Position numbers and translations under genes: made by a program
Notes under the pieces: model-generated
What the model was told of the DNA's origin: nothing
What the model saw: the letters and a program-made list of their open reading frames with translations, nothing else
The model's database searches: none
Part shown: piece after piece, positions 1 to 12,800 of the stretch
Numbering within the stretch: position 1 is the stretch's first letter
Layout: each line of letters opens with the position of its first letter
Assembly (NCBI GenBank): GCA_964017195.1
Contig: OZ024895.1
Location: 17,092,034-17,156,033, forward strand
DNA from: Siderastrea radians
Lineage: Eukaryota > Cnidaria > Anthozoa > Scleractinia > Rhizangiidae
Reading direction: 5' to 3'
DNA length: 64,000 nt

Positions 1-665
1 CGAATAAACTGCGCCTTGCTTACTAGCCCAAGTGGATTTGCCAGGTTGTCAACAGCCTTTATAGCGATAAGGCTGAGTTCAAACATCGAACAACAGGTTC
101 GGTACACTGATGAACAGTTCGACGTCTAAACTAGGCCTAACAAATGGGCAAGCAAACGAATCGCATTTTGGACCAGGCGGTTACTATCTGGATTACCAGT
201 TGTCCCTCTTGTTGTCTGTCACAGGGGTAGAAGCATGCGTGGTAGGGTTGAATTACCGTGCGACAGGCAACTATCGTGGGTGCTCCGGTGTTTCGGTCCG
301 GCTGGCTTGACACTTTCGACTTTTCCGAATTGGATTTATTTGTTGCTTCAAAGCTCCCGTTAGCGGACTTTTAAAAGTTCGCTGGTCACTGATTACCAGT
401 CCTAGTATTAGAATTCGTGAACATTTGTCAACTGCATCACTGCATTTTGTTGCAGTGAGTCTTTTACAATATTCGTTGCACTTGGGATTAGTTCGTCAAT
501 CACTAAGGACCAGTCTTAGTATACAGTCTTTGCCACGATCGGCATTACATAAGACAAAACGGAGATTCATTTCATACAATCAAAGCGGTGCAAGCTCCCA
601 TAAGGGGCCACCTATCCCTTATACTGCTAGCGGAGCGGCAAAAAGCACCAAAACTAGCTTTACAG
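1..665. other. Upstream intron or unrecognised DNA
   Basis: No exon of the myosin gene could be recognised here. Short open frames exist on the plus strand (about 110-310 and 425-673), but the second ends in a stop inside the first recognised exon, in a different frame, and neither resembles a myosin tail. The stretch is best read as intron ending at an AG acceptor at 664-665. An unrecognised exon is not excluded. Confidence 0.4.
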
Positions 666-865
666 TGATGTAACAACTGCATATGTTTTTGGTAGAACCA
701 CGAAATCGGAGAGCTCCAGTTTTACACTCACCACCGTCAAGGGAGACGAATACACTTTCACATCAGCGAACTCTGATGACATTCAGGAACTGGTGCATTT
801 CTTCCTTGAAGGATTGAGGAAAAGATCCAAATATGTGGTTGCAATGGTGGACTATCAAAGTCCAG
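666..865 (+). CDS. MYO7A: MYO7A exon: end of first FERM region into SH3 boundary
   Basis: Acceptor AG at 664-665 and donor GT at 866. Contains [16 protein letters not shown] and [14 protein letters not shown], typical of the segment before the SH3 domain. It ends after the first base of an Ala codon that is completed at 4613. The acceptor has a weak pyrimidine tract, so the exact 5' edge is the least certain part. Confidence 0.85.
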
Positions 866-3800
866 GTGAGTTTGTCCTCTTTTGAATCCGATTCCGAGGA
901 TTTTAATCAAAGTAACACGTAGTTCTAGCGTGTGATCCTGTGGAAAAAATCTCGTTTGATTATCAAATCAGTGGCTCTGATATGTTCAGGTGATTCTACC
1001 CGTAGATGAAATTCTTTTGTTTAAGTATCCAAGTGAAAGCTATTTTAAAGGAGCTACTTTTCTGTGGTGCTGTCAATGTACAACGTGGATCTCACTTATG
1101 AGTCTGTGGATGAAATCCTAAAGAGTGACCATTGAAATGAAAGCTGTTAATATTGAGCACTGCTTTCTTGTTAGTACTGTTTATTATGCTGTACAAGAAG
1201 GTTCTAACTTTTGAGTCTGTGGATGAAATACTAAAGTGTGACCATTCAAACGAAAGCTACTGAGCAGTACTTTCCTGTGGTACTATTTATTATGCTGTAC
1301 AAGGTGGTTGTAACTTTTGAGTCCGTGGATCAAATCCTAAAGATTGACCATTCAAATGAAAGCCACTGAGCATTACTTTCCTGTAGCACTACAGTATGCT
1401 CTCAAAGGGAGTTCAATGAATTTTTGAGCCTGAAGGCAAAATTCCAAAATGTGTTCACCCGAATTAAAGCTGTTGAGCTTCACGTTTCTGTGGTTATGTT
1501 TATTGTGCTTCACGAAATGGCTCTAACTTTTTAGTCGGAATGAAAATTTTAGTTATAGGCATGGTCATTCAAATGAAAACTGTTTTGCAATAATTTTTAG
1601 TGGCATTCAAAATGGTCGGGTTTGTCTAATGTAAGCGATGTAAGCAATATCGCATTTTGCTGTTTTAGCGCGAAAAAATGTTAAGACGACAATGCGAGGC
1701 AAACCCATTACCTCTGCGATACTGGTGCGTTGTTCTGCCGTCTGAGTTTTGAAGCCTTGATACTTTAGGAGCAGGGTTAATATCCCTGATGTGGAATAGA
1801 TGACGTAGTGAATACGTGAAAAACACACTTATAAACAGCAGTTTTAAACATAAAATGAATGGAATGGAATTTAAGATCATTCTAATCAGATATAAGATAT
1901 TGGATAATTGGTTCATGATTTAGCGTGCGTATATCGAGTTATGATTGAATTAAGTTCGGCACGACTATTTAGCATGGCAGGCCCTGTCTTGCCGCACGGC
2001 AGTAGCACGACTTACAACGGCGCGCTACTGCCGAACTCAATTCATAAATTATTTTAATGTATTTTGGGTTAGTTTTGTATTTTTGGGTTTTCCTAATTAT
2101 TTTGAATTTGGCGCGACTGAATTACATTCGACGTTTGAAACCACTGCCGCGTTATTGTCGCCCCACTGCCGGGTCAAACTAATTTGAGTTCGGCACGGCA
2201 GTAGCGCGACGTTTGGAACAGGCCTTAGTTATGTAATGCATACAATCGAAAAAACAAAAGAGATAATTCCTGTCATATACATGTATAGTAAAATAATTAT
2301 TCATTATTCCCCATCCCTTCCCCCCTCCCCTGCCAGCTATAAATGTTTAATTAAATTTTTTGTGAGCATTTTTTAACGCCTTAAAAGACCTTCCCGGTTA
2401 ACCAATTCCGGTCCAGGGAACGCAGGAAATTGTATTTTAGAGAATACAATTTTACAAATTACCCGGGGGGGCATGCCCCCGGACCCCCAAGGAGTTCGTG
2501 CCTCCGGCACTCACCGTTCGCGCCAGCGGCGCGAACGGTGCAAGTCCGCCAGCTGAACCACTGCATCCGGTACTTCCAAATGCTACCGAAAACCCTGGAT
2601 ACACGCGATAAGTTTGACGGGCATGAGAGAAGCGTAAGAGTTCAGCCATGCTACCTTCTCGAATGCTCTACAAACTTCCTAAGTGCATCATAACTCGATA
2701 TACGCACAGCGCAGTAGAAGCATGAACCAACTGTCATAACATAGCCAGTGGAAATACACGGTGCAGACCGAACTGAGCTATTTTCGCCACCAGCGTGCTG
2801 AAAAAAGATTATGAAGCACGCTTACATGTGGTGAAATTGATTGTGCAGATTTGCCAGCCATGTTATAAAAGATATTCGATATGAGGTATTGAATGTTAGG
2901 GAGAAGGACAGTTGTGGGTTGTAATGGCAGGGCTTCAAGTCTCCCTATATTTGCTATGTTTTTTTAATTCCCTTATATATCCCTATATAGTTGACAAATG
3001 CCCTATAATCCCTATAATTTTACTCAGAATAAAGAGGAAAAAAGAAACATTTATTGCTTAACTCATGAACTTTGTACATGTGGATGTAACCGATAACGGC
3101 AACAAATTTTCTGGGCTGAGCAAAAACCAAACCACTAACTGCAGTAAGGGTACCTACTCCTTAATGCCTCAACATTTGTCACCAATGAACTGTTTCCAAA
3201 TTACTTGAATCAGTTTAAGTCAGAGGAGAATTCAAAAATCAAAGAAAGAAAGGCTGAGGATACTGGCAAAGAGGTAAAAAGGAAGTGGTGATGTTGTAAC
3301 AAAGCAGAGTAATCTTGTCTGAGAGAGAAAAAGAATTGTTGAAGTCGGAAGAGCAGGAGAACAGTGAGCGGCAAACGGCTAAAACCCTCCATGAAGAAGC
3401 ACATAAACGACTTTCACGAACAAGTTTGCCAGGGATCAAACCAAGCAGTGTTCAAGTAAGAGAACTGAGCTTGACAAAAACAAAAAAGAGACTCCTGGGA
3501 GGCCCTTCCAAAAATATATATCTTCCAAGAAGAGAGCATACATTCACTGGATTACATTCATTTATTATAACCATGAGTATTCCTACAGTGGGACGGTAAA
3601 CACATGAGTAGAACTTTGAAATTTAAAGTACACTGTTTTGGCAAGAACCACTTTTTGACAGAATTTTGAGACTTTATGTTAAGACTGTTAAATATGAGGT
3701 AGTTTCCAAGTTTGTGTTAAAGTGTGTTCTTTCTTGTGTGAGAGTTAGTTTCGTAATGTTGCATGTAGAAAATGCTTACCTTTAGGGCAGTAAAAATATT

Positions 3801-6800
3801 CTTGCAACATATTTGATCTGAATGTTTTAAAGTCCCTGTATTGTCCCTATAATTGTTTCCTATTCCCCATATTGGCCCCATGTTTTTGAAAATCAGACCC
3901 TATATTTAGCCCTATATTTTGGCCGGAGGCCACGTGAAGCCCTGTAATGGATGACGCGTGATTACCTAGAGAGCCATGTATGTAAAAACTGTGGTTTCAA
4001 AAATGTATGGAATGAAATAAACATGAAGTGAACTTATTTCGTGTTTAAAACCAGCCGTCATGAACGTCATTCATATCTTTTTTACGTCACCGCTTGTTAT
4101 GTTGTTGAACTGTCGACGAAATATCAAAGTAGCCTGCATAGCAAGCGTTTCCGTAGGTTTTTCTGCACTTTCCAAGTGGCCGCGAGAAGTTTGGGCCGAG
4201 GGCTAAAACTGAGGGGGAGAGGGAAGGCCCTCGCCCCGATTTAGCACCAAATGCTTTCAACGAGCGGAAAAGCCTACGAAAACGCTGGCTATGCAGCCTA
4301 ATGTCAAAGATGTGACGCTTCAAGTGGAAACGACAGAGCAGTGACGGATTAACTGTGGTCCTTATGGAGTTCAGCATTTAAGAAATTTGTGCAATTTGTG
4401 CTTTGATAATTTATAATGTACAATATTAAGCTGTGGACGGTAATCAAAATGACCCGCTCTGGGCACGGATACGCCTGGCTGGGTCTAGCCCGAGAAAACA
4501 GACAGAGTTTCGTGCTTGCCATCACGTCTGTTTTCTGTTAGGCTGCATAATGCTTTTAAAATTAGAAAGCTAAATATTGTTTAGGTGTTAATTCTTGCGT
4601 ATTTCCTTTCAGCTGAGAGCTCATCATTCCTGAGTTTTAAGAAAGGCGACCTTATTATCCTTGAGAACGACACAGGAGAAACAGTTCAGAACTCGGGTTG
4701 GTGTTACGGCATCTGCGAGAGGACGGCAAAGAAAGGAGACTTCCCTGCGGAGTGTGTTTATGTACTGCCCACAATAGCTATACCAACAGCGGACACCTTG
4801 GTAAGTTAACTACTGGCTTCACGTCTTGCAGGCTTATACGAAGATTACATTATTATTTTCTGATACAGCCACCCCTCGAAAGGGAGGATTATTGGCCTGG
4901 GTTCCCGTTAGCTTAAGGTGTTGTAAACAAGCGTAAAAATTTGCCGTTTTAATTTAACGACATGTCCGGGAGAGAGTCTCGTTTGAATTATAGTTCTCGG
5001 GTAGAAAGATAGTTTACATTTTTTCTGTTTTACAAGTCAATCTTAACGCAACACTTCATGGAAACTAAGACATAGTCTTTCAAGTATAACACACTTAAAA
5101 ATTTTACTTTCTCAACTGGTCTCAACACTTTAGAAGCATGCTCTGACACCAACATCAATGAAGAGTTTTAAATTATGAGTTTATTACAATGTCGTTTTAG
5201 CACAAAACACTTGGGCTCCTGCTTAATACAAATTATCAATGAATCGTAAAGGAAAGCTAGGACGGAAAAAACGTCAACATAATTCATTACGCATGGGATT
5301 TATACAGTTTTAGAAATGGCCATGAGCACCCTTAAGAAGTGCGGTTTTCGTGTGTCAAGCACATAAAGATACACATTTCTAATAAATGGTAAAGGAAAGC
5401 TAGGATGGTAAAACGTTAGCATAAATCATTACGCATGGAATTTATACAATTTTAAAAGTGGCCGCGAACACCCCGAAGAATTGTTGCCGTGTGTCTTGCT
5501 CATAACAATACAAATTACTGATAAATGGTAAAGAAAAGCTAGGACGGAAAAACGTTAACACAATTCATTGTGTGTTGGATTTATACACTTTTAAAAGTGG
5601 TCACGAGCACCCTTAAGAACTGTTGTCATGTGTCTTTGCACACTACCTTAATTTTGATTCTCTCCTCTGACAAGCGCAATTATTGCCTCACGAATCTCTT
5701 TACTTCTCCAGCAATAAATTATTGGATTACAAAGGGAATTTAGCATGAGAAAAAAAGTAAAGATGTAACGAAGAATATGTCGCGTATCACTATCTAAACC
5801 GTCCCGCACTAAAACAAAGATCATTGCAGGTAAAAAAGACAAGAACAGAAAACCGATTATAATGCTCGTTGTTTGCCAGGCTTTCTTCTCCTTAAGGAAC
5901 TTTGAAGCAGCTTCTCCTGACATCTGTTCAGTTTTGATTTGTTTTTGGTGACGTCGAGTGATAAAATAAACAGTAACATGACAGTACGTAATGATTAAAA
6001 GAGTAAAAATTACAGGATACGCAAGGATTGTTCGTAACTCTTCTATAACAGAAAGAAACCCGACTAGACACCAACTAGAAATGACAGCTGTCACTAATCG
6101 ACGTTTTGTCACAAGTTCGTGGTATCGTAAGGCGTATTTCATCGCGATATAACGCTCTGCGCTTATGAACACTAAATGCGAAAGGGACACTACAATCGTA
6201 ATTTGAAACAAAACAATGGTAATGTCTTTGATTATACAGTAAGTGGCAACCGAACCATTACTGATTACAAAGATCTCCGCTGCGATGAATGTAGGCTGGG
6301 TTATTGTTCCTACAATCAGATCAGTTATCGCCAGGCAGGCCAACAGAATGTTGTACATGCTCTGAAGTCTTCGTCTCTTTTTAACCGCCGCTATGACCAA
6401 CGCGTTCATGACGATGATAGCAGGGCAGCTTAACGTGTTGAGAATTATAAACACCAAAGTAGAGACGAAGTTTGCCTTAAAGAATTCTTCGTCTTGAAAT
6501 CGCTTACAAAATTGGCTTGAATGTTGGGCAGCGGAGTTGGTAAGGTTCATCGCAGAGTTGTTTTGTGTAAACATGGTCTCGATTCCCAGAAAAAGGAGTT
6601 CCGAAGATGTACCGAACAGTTGAAGTTTCCTTTAGCTTGGAAATGGGTTGAAAGATGAGTCGCACGTCTTCAATAGTGGCGAACGAGCTGCGGTAGGCCC
6701 AGCGATATATAAGGTCAGTGAATAACGAACGAACCTTTATATGTTATGTCGGTGGGAACATTGAATCATGTGGCGTAGGCTAAAGGATTAATTTTTTTCT

Positions 6801-9800
6801 CTTTTTTGATGCACGAGATTAACGGAAGACGCTTTGCTGTTTTAGTTAACTGTGTCAACTTGATATTTCCCATCGATTTAATTAACAAACTGCACGGAAT
6901 GTGTTTGCCATAGTCAAACTGAGTTAAGCTGGAGAATCTGTGCCAAAATTTTATTTCAAAGGCAAAATAGTTTCCCTGCTATTTAGAAAATGTTTTAATC
7001 TGTCCTTCGGGATACACCATACTAGTCATCCTGTATTGTTAATAGCTAGTTTTAGTGAAGCTTAAAGTGACTGAGCTCTAAAACAACAACAGCATTTGAT
7101 TGAACATTATTGGAAATTTGCATCTGAACAACTACTTATAACCACAACGTTTTACAACAATGAGAAAAATGAACCAGAAGAATTTCTTTTTGTTAATAGC
7201 CTTCGATCAGGCTCGTAAGAGAATATGAGAGTGATACTAAAATTCGGCCCGGTTGCAGATTATTTTGTTAACGACAACAACAAGAGAAAAAAGCAAACAA
7301 TTCTATACACTGATAGCTCTTCAAGAAGAGTTATTTTAATATCAAAAATAAGGAATTTTTTATGCAGCCTTGTGAAATAACAAATAAAGATTGATTCTGC
7401 CAAATTTTGTGGTTTGGGCTAAGGGCTTATTTCGTTTTTCTACCAGTTTGATTAAAAAGCAGAGCAATATTAAATAAGAAGGTCGTTCCCCTTTTCCACA
7501 GCACGAAACAGTTAACAATTTAATATGTTTAAGCCTCGACCAAAGGGAGTCAACCTTTTTCATTCAACACCATTCATCATTGTTTTACAGGTTATCAGTG
7601 AATAGTCCTAGATGTACGTTTTGCCTTATAAAAGAATTGGATGCCGTGTCAACTGCCGCGGCGTTGAAACGTTTTCGCCGCAGAGCACAGAATTGTTGTT
7701 AAATGTCACTTTTCGGCTACTCGCATAAGCGGAGGGATTTTGATTTCTAAGTAGACGCAACATGTGTGAAGTTTTTATTTTCCCACAGTTAACAGAGACT
7801 GCACGAAATGTGATAAATTATCTGCATTAGATAGATAGATTAATGAAACTGAGTGTGACTTGAAGGAGTTTTATGTTTGTAACAAGATGTTTATATAACA
7901 TTTAACATTTGACATTTTAAGAGCTGATATTTGTAAGCAAAGAATTTAATTACTGTCGCCAATGAACAGTTTATTCATTAAGTAATATTCAAATTTATCA
8001 TCTAATATCTTCTTTACCCGGTGGGGGGGGGGGGGGTACTCCCGTCAGTTTAGGACAGGTGTGTGCCGCCAAGGTTCTCAAGCCCTGACCCTATTTAAGG
8101 GTTAGAAAATCGAGAATTGATACCCTTTTAAAGGCCCAAAACCAAGAAATGGCACCTATTTAAGGGAAACAAGATAACTCACAATTGTGTAACTGATAGG
8201 TCGTTTTATTTCTTTTCCTTTTAAAATCGGCTTGTTAAACTTTCTAACGTGTATTTGGGCGTGTAGTACAGTTGTAACAGACCATATCTTTTCCGTTTTG
8301 CGCGTTGAGGTGGATACTGCAATTTAGTTACCCTATCTAAGGAACATCTAAGGATTACAGTACCAAAAAATACAAAAAAAGGGATACACTATTTAAGGGC
8401 AGAGCACCTCAAAAACCCTACCCTATCGGGCGGCACATACCTATATAGCGTATATAAGGGGGTAACCCCCCCCCCCGGACTTCATTATCATCGAATTTTT
8501 TAGCCAGATATTTTGAAAATTTTTAGAAAAAATGTTCAGGAACGGGTCTTACAAAGATCCCAGGTGGCCTGTTCGTGGTGATGTTTCCTTAGAAATCAAG
8601 CCCAACACAGTCAGTGTACAGACAGCTAGTTTTTTGTTACAATTTAATCCGAATATTTGAGACTATTTTGTACCGAAAAAAACACAAATGTCTCTCTGTC
8701 GTTGTTAATGTGGGCTGGCTGTGCAAAGCGTGAACCGAAGGGACGACGTAACCACATCCCCATGTCAAGTACTGAAAGTTATTCGTCCTTATACCGTCTT
8801 TATCTTCCCCACAAACTCAAACGCTAGATTTATAGACTTGACGTTGTCTTTTCAATGAAAAGTTCTTTATATTATACAAAGACTCATCTTCGCCCACCGC
8901 CGATTTGCATTTTAGTTTTAGACGTGGAAGTTTCAGCTTGCGTGCAAACTTTGTACTACTTTAAAAAGCGTTTCAAAGGGCGCGTTCGTGTTCAGATATT
9001 ATGGTTTGACGCAGGTTTGTAGCTGTTTTATAGTACGTTTCTTATTATTTATTATCAAAGGTTGCGTCTTTTTAAAAACGGATTGAGTTTTTCCTTTTCA
9101 CGCTCTATCATTTAGCAGTGCCAGAGCTGTCACCCCTGGAAACTGTCAATCAAAACTTATTAAAAAGATGACTTTTTCTGCATGTGTCATTGTAAATTCA
9201 TCCCTGCAATCTCCACTGTTTTGTCGCAAGTGTGTGCACCTTACTCAAACTATTTTTCGCGTGTATTCTATCAAACGGATATCGTTGAACTGTAATTCGT
9301 AAATGTAGAAATAAAGACTAAAATATTTCACAGCTTGGCGAAATATATCCGTTCATTTTTTTTAACATATAAAATTCAAATCCAAGAAAGGCAATTCCAA
9401 TTATTACATAACAGTAATTGAAAATCGGAGGAGTTTACTTGAAAGTCGGTCTTCGAGGGAAGGTTTTTTCTCCCACAATGCTACTGAAAAGAAAATTGCG
9501 AAAATCGCAATCGATTGTTACGAAAAAGAAAGTCAAGATGAAAGTTGAAGGTTGTGCAAGGTAATTTTTTTGCGGTCTTCTAAATTTAGCGAAGTTTTTA
9601 TTTTTGCGACACTTAATTTTCGCGTATGTTTTCATCGCGAAAATCGGAAAATTAGCTACTTGCGAAAATAAGCGAGAGTGATTTTATAGTTCGCCATGAA
9701 TGATTCATTCCGTCATCTTGCAGCTGCATGGGTAAAAACAAGACGACCCACCGTGCAAGAATGTTTTTACAAGATGCTAAATCTAAAATTATGTGACAAA

Positions 9801-12800
9801 ATATAAAAATGTGAATGTTGCAAAGATGAAAAGGGTCTTGAACCGAAGTTTGTTGATGAAGACCGAACAAACGGAGGCAGGAATTTTTCGTGGATATCCA
9901 TTTGCACGCAGGAAGTATATTTTGCATTATAACTCTCGCGTAAGTTCAATTCATCTGATATACTATTTTATTTTCATAGAGAATTTAGTTTTAACAACTT
10001 TTTGTTTGTCATGATAGCTTTTTCACAAAGTAAGGTTTTATGTTTTTGCAATGGTGCAAAGCTTTTGGCTTTCATGTGGCTCCAAATTTACTTCTGAGTT
10101 GTGAGTCCGAATGAAACCTTCTCTGTTACTATTCGTTTGAATGTTTCCTTCTAGCGCTTCTGTTGTTGTTTATCATGCCGTAAAAATAGTTCGAATTTCG
10201 ATTATGTGGATCAAGAACAGATGCGTCACCATTTCAATAAGCGTATTGTCTGATTAATATTGAATTTTCGTGGCACTGAAGTGTGTTTTCAACACTGTTT
10301 TCCTGTTGTACGCTAGTTTCATTCATTTTAAATGAACTGCTTCTTAATTAGGAAATGCATCGTTCACTACGTTGGCCAATTTAGTCAGCTTTCCTCACAC
10401 AGGGCCAACATTATCGAAGTTCTGTGCTGATGTTTCTACAATGGTGTAAGCATTCCCCCTGCAAACCTTAAGTCGTTCAATTCAAATGACCTACTTTTTA
10501 AGTATTCATAGAAATTTTAAATTGACGGCTTCAAGAAAGGAGGCTGTTAGATCAGGTTCCCTCACACAACTATCATTGTCGGCCGGTGTTGCTCTTCTAT
10601 GTTTCTACAGTGGTGTTATCCTTTCCCCTTAAATAAAAAGTCCAACCCGGTTTTCAGTGTTCAATCTAGAAATTCGTCAAAGTGGGTCATATGTCCCACA
10701 TGTCATTTTAAATTGGGTCATTTTAAAATAGTCTGGGTCATAAACTGTTGTGGTAGTTGCTGAAGCTGTTGGCTTGTGAAGTTGACTTGTAGTGATACTT
10801 ATCGAACTCTCATCCGATCTTTCACCATCCTTCTCCGGTCCTTCTTCATCGTTTTCAGGAAGTTCAACGGCCATTCTCTTTTCGATAAAAAATGATAGCT
10901 TTTGTTGTCATTTCATTTTAATTTTACAAAGAAGAACAACCGAACCGTGAAAAACGTCGATGGCTCAAGCAACGCTTGCAAAACGTCGAAATGGGGGCTC
11001 TAGTCTCTCTAGGGATTGTGTGGAACGCCTGACACAAAAAGTACTCATAAGCGGGCTTTTTTACTTTTATTTACTGCCAAATACCCGCTACTTTGTAAGT
11101 ACTTCTATGTGAGGTAACTTTTTTTTTTGCGTCAGTATGACACCACGACAATTTCATTTTGCGTCAGGATATAATTTACCGCGTCAATGACGCAAAGACC
11201 CGGCCTAGATTGAACACTGCCGGTTTTTCGGTCAGGAAACCCGGTCTTACTAAAGATACAGCAAACACTCGAGAGTGTTTCATAAAGATATCCAGCAACG
11301 CGAATCTCGTCCAAAAAAAAAAGACTCCACTGCGCGTCTTTTTTTAAACTCTCTTCTAGGTGATTGAAATCCTAATTAAACAGTCTTTCTCGTGTTTGAT
11401 ATATTACTGATACTATAGTTGTACCCTGCAAGCAGTGGTTTCTTGGGCGCCCTTTGTTTAGGCAAATAAGTAACCTCTGCGCAAAATCGTCCGATTTCGT
11501 GCATACGCAACATTCGTCATATGGTTCGTATTTCCTGTATTGCATACTTTGCACTGGCGCTCATACGTCAGCTTAACCAAAACTTGTCAACTCTATCAAA
11601 ACGTTACTTGCACCGGGTTTGTTTGAGCGTTTCTTTTAATTACACTGCGTAAAATCTTAGTAACCTAAAACTTTAACATTTCCTGCCTTGTCCATGTTGT
11701 CTTTCTGCTGATTTCCTGAGCTAAGAGAAGTTTTGAAAAAAAAAATGCAATCTGTCGCGTACAACAATTTTGCAAGCGTATCATAGTGTGCACACATTTT
11801 GACAACATTCACAGCATGCGTAAGGTTTAAACCGGTTGAGAGCCGTTTAGAAACCACTACTTTTTCAATTTATTTGTCTAAAATACTGGACGGCGGCAAA
11901 TAAAAGAATCGGACGGAAAGTTACTTATTTGCCCGCCGGAACATAGGGCGACCAAGAAACCTCTGCTTGCAAGGTAATTACAGTGATATTATATTAACTA
12001 TATTGATACTGTATTGATACACTGTATATCTGATATATTAGGTTCTGATTAGTACAGATGATTTGTAGATGGAATTCTTAAGTATAACCACCCAGACAAG
12101 AGCCATTCAGCTATATACTTTCTTGTGGTACTGTTTGTAATGATGCCTAAGATGTTTTCTAGCTTTTGGGTAATTGAAAGAAGTCTTCAGTAAAGATTGA
12201 GCTTTCAAACGAAAGCTATTGAATAACGTTTTCATGTTATGCTCTTGTCTCGTGTCTCATGTCTTCCAATCTGGATCATTCAAAATTTTTCAATGTTTTG
12301 CTTTGTTGGCAGGCATTGTTCAACGACCAATCTCTGGAGAGCTCAGAAAAGATCATCGCCACAACTCAAACAGCTATTTATCAAGAAGAGGTGGAAGACT
12401 TTGAAAAGCCTCACACCTTAATGGAATACTCCATCGAACACTTCCTACCGCCTCCAAAGAGAACTTTGAGTAAGGCACTTTCGTCGCAAGTTAAGAGGAA
12501 GGATAAGAACGTACCGTGGTGCTTCAGCAAGGTAACCAGCACTTTTGTCCTTGCACTTTCTGTTTCATTGGTATTATCATTGTTGTTGTTGTTGTTGTTG
12601 TTATAAGTCTGGGAGTAAAAATACTGGTAAAATCAAAACTTTTTCTCATGCACAAAAATGGCCTAGTCTTAAAACTTCAAGAAGAAGATATGAAGTGAAT
12701 TCTTGATAGGAGTTTTTTCAGTTTACAATGGTTTTTGCTGGACACAAGGGAAAACTTGAAAAAAGGCGTCCCGATTTTTTTGAAGTTGCAATCCGTTTCC

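Larger units (their letters stand above)
866..4612 (+). other. MYO7A intron with satellite units and several small transposons
   Basis: A 3.7 kb intron. It holds about five degenerate 106 bp repeat units (1030-1600), a GC-richer block of mutually inverted copies (1945-2226), a GC-rich stem region (2460-2545), a hAT-like element (2928-3944) and a palindromic MITE (4130-4300). I see no exon in it. Confidence 0.8.
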
